Shown: positions 58,995 to 64,000 of the stretch, piece by piece
Numbering within the stretch: the stretch's first letter is position 1
Layout: each line of letters starts with the position of its first letter
Assembly: GCA_009792885.1 (NCBI GenBank)
Contig: WMCF01000014.1
Coordinates: forward strand, 11,241,924 to 11,305,923
Source of the DNA: Eremophila alpestris peregrina
Taxonomy: Eukaryota > Chordata > Aves > Passeriformes > Alaudidae
Reading direction: 5' to 3'
Length of the DNA: 64,000 nt
Position numbers and translations under genes: made by a program
Notes under the pieces: generated by a model
Seen by the model: only the letters and a program-made list of their open reading frames with translations
The model's database searches: none
What the model was told of the DNA's origin: nothing

Positions 58995-61142
58995 GTACTA
59001 GAACAGGAAGCTACTCTTCCTGCAAGCTTCTGAGCATATACACTGCAATCATGACAGCATACATAATGGCAAGTTAATCTCAGAAACAATCACCTGCAAA
59101 ATCATAACCTTGTTTGAAATATTTTAATTGCTCTGTCATGCAAGTATTCTCCAAGGTTACTCTGACTGAACAGAGTCAGAAAAATACTTTGCATTTTGTC
59201 AGATAATGTGCTTTGTAGACACATGTTTTTATACCTCTGAAATAAAAGGAGGCAACTGTCTGTACATCCTACAGGCTTCTTGTATATTTATCATATTCCA
59301 TAAATCATGACATGGTGATTGGTCATGTACAAAAAAAGGCTACAATCTAAGAAGGGCAGCAGATATTCAGGATTTCAGATTACAGCATATATTCAGGATT
59401 CAATGCTAACTTGTTTCCCTGGAACAGATGTAAAAGAAACAAACTACAGATTGGTAGGAGTGGGAGCAGCTACAATAGCTGAAGATTATTAGAACACTGT
59501 GTTTTCACCTGACAATATCAGCTCACTAAAGTCCATTTAAAATCTACTTTTGCCACTAAATTAACATGTGGAACATTTAAATCTGTATGTGTGACAGATG
59601 CAGAGAGGAAAAAATAGTTTCTCATATGTAAGCATCTCTTTTACTGAAGAGCCAAGCCAGCTAAAGAGAAAAGCAAGACAAAATTCTATCTGTGTGCAAT
59701 TCCTGGAACCTTACTCATCTCACTTCCGGATTCTTCTTTTTGGCCTCCTTTCCCTTAGGGCCCTCCCACCTCCATAAACACCATAACAATAATTATCACA
59801 TCAGCGGAGACTTAAACATTCTTGACATCCTAACATCTAACAAGTGCAGGACATTTCACAAAGGCCTAGCCTGGCTCTCAAGAAGTGGGTCAGCTTGACA
59901 CATCCCATGTGTTTCTGAAAGCCTGCAGTCTTTGAGCTTGCTCATCTATGGTAATGGGCACCCTACCAATGCACGGGCTGGAAACAAAACACTGCCTGGT
60001 TTGCCAGGGGAACTTCAAATTGTTTACCAAAAGCACATAGCTCTTAAATTTTCACCCTAAACATCACAGAGTGTATGTCTTGTGGTGCCTGGCCACACAG
60101 GAGTTTCCAAACTTGGCAGTTTTGTGACCCACCTGCCCCCCCTAAGCTAAAAGGGTGCACGCAGGAGTCAGGCTGCTGATGTGCCCAGCCAGGGTAAGAC
60201 GAAAGGGAGTGCAGAGAGTTTCCATCCATTAGTCCAAGAAGGCTGCATGGTGAGCTCTTCTTTCATTTCATCTCTTCCTGTCCTTCAGCCTCACTTCACT
60301 TGCTTACATACCACAACAGGATTTTTTTAGTCCTGGCTGATCTGGCCTAACAAACTCTTTTCCCATAGAATTTCTGGCCACTGTGGGGTTTTTTTTAGTC
60401 ACCCTTCAATAGTTTTTCTTATATTTCAACATTTAAATCATGCCAACTTGCTTCCACCCTCAGCAGAAATTCATGATGACTCAGAAATGGATCCTGTCCT
60501 GCTAGCTGAGAATCACTTCTCTAATAGTGCTATGGTTTGATATCTGTTTTCACAAAGGGAATAAGCCAATATGTCTCATCATATTTTCTATCCTGCACCC
60601 ACATAAATTTGTGTTGTGAATAAAAAACATTCTATTCAGCTTGGAGGGCACTTTATTTTTGTGTGCATTTTGACATTTTAGTTAGAGTACGATGCTTGTA
60701 CAGTAACCCAGGCAGTGGAGACTATAAAATCTTCTATTTATGATCTATTCCAATGAACAGATTTTCAGCTCTCCTTAAGCTGACTTTTAATATTAAGCAA
60801 AAACCCACAACTCTATGCACCAGAAAATGATCCAAAATAATTGTTCTTCAGAGTGGAAAGAGGATATGGCAAAGACATGTGAATTGTTACTTTGGAAGGA
60901 AAGCATGAAGTTAGCTACGAAAAAACTCTCTAAACTCATTAACAAAATGCAAAGAAATAATAAAAAATGGACTGCAGAGATTAAATTTGGTGAGATTTTG
61001 TATAAAGAGTGAATCATACTTCTATAAAACTTGGTGTGCCTGTAGATCACAGAGCTCATGTACAGACCAGTAAGGTAAGAACAGAATAAAGAGAACAAGC
61101 CTGATCCTGCTGTGTGTACATGCTGATGTTCAAGTACCAAAA
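58995..61142. other. Intergenic DNA, no gene recognised
   Basis: AT-rich, unique-looking sequence. G4T8 at 60385-60396. No repeat family or exon recognised. Confidence 0.45.
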
Positions 61143-61202
61143 CTAAATAAATATAGATATCTATCTATATCTCTCCCTATATATTGTATAGATATATAAA
61201 TA
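61143..61202. repeat. AT-rich TATC/TAGA-type microsatellite
   Basis: Imperfect run of TATAGA, TATC and TATA words, about 60 bases, capable of partial self-pairing. Confidence 0.8.
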
Positions 61203-64000
61203 CCACAGCTGAAGCATTCGCAAACAAGTGAGATTTCTTATCACTTTTGCTCTAAGATAGCACAGGCATAGTTGAGTCATACAACAAAATTATTTCTATT
61301 AGTGGATTGCTCAGCTTTATCAGAGCAGGAGCACAGTGAGCAGCAATATAGTAATTCTGTAAATTGCAAATGGATTACCATTTGATTCAACAGAGTTAAT
61401 AGGTGATGATGGCCTATAATTCATATGTGATTCATTTTGGCAAGTTTTCCATTTGTCAGTTCATCAAGCCTATCCTATACATAAGCAATTAAATCAGCAG
61501 GGCTAAAAAACAGTCCAAAGACAGAAGGGCTCAGGTAGTTTAAAGACATCTATCTGTCATACTGTTGAAATATCATTGCCTGGTTCTTAGTGGTTTTCTT
61601 CTCCTGCTACGACCAGTAAATCAGCTCAGCAGCCACAATAATAACACACTGCTGATTTCCAAGCAGCTTCTAGAAGCAGGAAAATTAATTCCAAAACAGT
61701 TACAAAGAAACTACGCACTGGAAAAGCTTAACTGGGAGGAATACTAAACAAAGAACAGCAAACAGTTACCATCACTACAAACGAGAGATATTAAATTTCA
61801 GAGAAGTGGCTGGAAATGTGTCAGGCTGGCAGCCACAGCGCAAGCACTAAATTCATGTGCAACTAGGAGGCTTGGTCCTACAGCGGGGACAAAGGACACA
61901 TACAGAAATAGACTTCCAAGGAGAATCCTGCCTCTGTTTCTTGATGACAGCCAGAATGCTATCAGCATCACTGGCACAGATGGCCATAGCCCATTTACTC
62001 ACTCTTAATGAAAACACAGAGAGCAGCCAACACAGGATCCAGGAGCTAAATTAACCTCTGCAACATCGAGGCCGTGCACAAAGCTCTGCTGTGAGAAGAT
62101 GTGTTTGTGCCATCAGGACAGCTTTATTCTTACTGGAGCTGCCTGAAGGGTGTCAGTCAGGGTTGCTCTCCCCTCTCCTCTGGCTCTGCATTCCCCAAGG
62201 AGAGGGATGGCTGTACTGACAGTGAGCCGATGCCCACACAGCACACCTGCCCGGAGGATATAGCTCCGGGACTCAGGGAGTGATCACCTGCAATCATTTT
62301 AAAACACATGTTCCACACGTTGACTCCCTGTTGATAGGCTCAACAAGAGGCCAAACAAATACCCTCAGTGCCTGGAATGCTTTGATTACATTTTCTTTGG
62401 TTGAAATGGTCCCTTAGAGTAAACATAAATGAAAACCAAGTATACAGAAGAGAATGTTTGCATTTGAATGTGGAAATTAGGCCTAACAAAAGGGGGGCGT
62501 TGCTTTCTGCAAAGCTAAATAATATCAAACTGATCTATCTACTGAAATTCTTCCAAAGCATCAAAAAAAAAAAAAAACAAACCAAAACACCAAACCCGAA
62601 AAAACCACCCCATAAAAACAAAGAGATTTTGGTGGACTAGTCAATGTTTTACAGTGTTTCAAAAGGCCTTTGATTAAATCTCTAAGCCAGGGAGGACTCA
62701 AGCAGCTAAATAATCACTGGGCAAAAAGAAAAGTACAATCACGGTTCAAAAACTGGAGATGGAAAACAAAGAACAGAATTGAACTGCGAGTTTCTGCGAT
62801 GGTGGGAGGTTAACAACAGCCAGCTCCGGGGCTCTGCAGCAAGTCTCATATTGCTGCTGTATTCATCACTGATCTAGAAAGAGGGCTGTATTGTGAGATG
62901 GCAACATTTGCAGCTGTCATAATTATTTCAGCTAAGCAAGACAAGAGGGGACTGTGATGATAAGGAAGTGCTAACGAAACAGAATGCACCATGTAATGGT
63001 GAGTTAAATTCAATACTGAAAATGCAAAACAACACACATCAGGGAGGGACATGAGTACTGCTTCTACTGACAAGCTCCCATTCAGTTATACTAAACCTGA
63101 AAGGAGAAACTGGGCATTTACATAAATATTTATGTGCTATCTCTAATTCTCACAAACCTGTAGTCAGAAAACAAGTTATCAGAACACAGGAGGATTAAGT
63201 AACATACTGGTTAACACCAAGTTTTAGAATACCTCTACAAAACCTCTGGCATCATGTGCAGTCTATCCTCACTCAGAAAAGGTCATGTGAATGTGTTTGT
63301 CTAGGGGCACAATTTGGAGAAAAGACTTTTGCAAAAAGCAATGCTTTGTTACACTTGGATTATTTATCCTTGGAAGATGGGAAAAGATGTGATAAAAGCA
63401 ACCAGAGTAGCAAAGTAGGGAATAATGTCAAGAAGCAAGTGCAGAAACACCTGCTCTCCTGTTCAAGAAACAGGAATCTGATGGTGGCAATCTCAAATGG
63501 GTGACATGAAGCATTTTGGCACAAATGCTAGAAGTGAGACACAACTGAGGAAGCAGATATGGCAGAAAATTTATTGACAATCACGTAAGAGTTGATAAAC
63601 ACAAAAGTGTTGACACATACACACTTACAAACATAACAAATGCATCTCCCAATGTCTATAGTTAGCCAAATACTGTATTTTTAATAAAAAATGTAAACAA
63701 CTAAGCTTCACAGTTTAGAACATCTAGATACTAGAAAGCAAACATATATAGTGGGAGATAGCCTACAGTGCCAGGGTAATTGACATGGTTCAGGCATGGT
63801 TCAGCTTGTGTTTCAACATCCATCCTAGGCACTTCTACTCTTGTACAGTTTGCAGCTTCTCCTGATAGGGTATTTTTAGATAACTGCATTTTGTCCAGCC
63901 ATAAATGCTATTAGACATCATGAAGCAGTCACATGTGACAGGATATTTTGGTAACTATAGGTGAGAAATGTTTAGCTTCATACAAGCCTTTGTGAGTGTC
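61203..64000. other. Intergenic DNA, no gene recognised
   Basis: Unique-looking, largely free of recognisable repeats apart from an A-rich/AC tract at 62563-62612 (A14 then A/C words). It could include conserved regulatory DNA, but nothing can be assigned without alignment. Confidence 0.45.

Noticed and set aside
61821..62054. Open stretch on the minus strand opposite 61857-62054, reading like a coding exon
   Set aside because: No clear splice sites at both ends and no family match. I could not separate it from chance.

Overview
The window is vertebrate nuclear DNA and most likely comes from a songbird (Passeriformes). Four things point there. There are many 5'-truncated CR1 LINE copies with avian-type 3' tails. 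There are two short SINEs with a tRNA-like head and a CR1-like tail, a structure I know from passerine TguSINE1. There is one endogenous-retrovirus-type LTR. The introns are short and every intron of the gene is GT-AG. I see no bacterial or phage-like organisation, no CRISPR array, no rRNA gene and no stand-alone tRNA gene.

The only protein-coding gene I can support is MCUR1 (mitochondrial calcium uniporter regulator 1, formerly CCDC90A), on the + strand. It has nine coding exons between 13700 and 27133. The exons sum to exactly 900 bases, which is 299 codons plus a stop, and every exon junction keeps the frame. Exon 1 lies in a CpG-rich promoter island (about 13366-13960). Exons 2-9 encode the conserved helical and coiled-coil region and a C-terminal membrane anchor. 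The 3' UTR probably runs to about 28525, after an AATAAA at 28502.

Layout: 1-13265 is intergenic DNA with one minus-strand CR1 (10669-11235), a small AT-rich minisatellite (9248-9322) and a decayed quasi-tandem AT-rich stretch (6875-7135). From 13266 to 14405 the MCUR1 promoter and first exon sit between two same-orientation CR1 3' ends. From 14406 to 28525 is the rest of MCUR1, with a CR1 in intron 4, a SINE just before exon 8, and an unexplained exon-like open frame on the opposite strand of intron 1. From 28526 to 64000 is a gene-poor interval holding CR1 copies (29399, 34668, 42960, 43925), a second SINE (30276), older CR1-like remnants (36590, 49010), a minus-strand LTR (51011-51650) and A-rich microsatellites (47822, 52607, 62563).

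In mammals MCUR1 lies between RNF182 and RANBP9. If that order holds here, RNF182 would lie left of the window and RANBP9 right of it, and the long gene-poor right half would be the MCUR1-RANBP9 spacer. I recognise no exon of either neighbour inside the window. Apart from MCUR1 I found no system of interacting genes. The unusual signals are the CR1-flanked promoter, an internally deleted CR1 that joins the end of its endonuclease to its 3' tail, the recurring G4T6-8 / A6C4 motif, and two exon-like open stretches of unknown identity.
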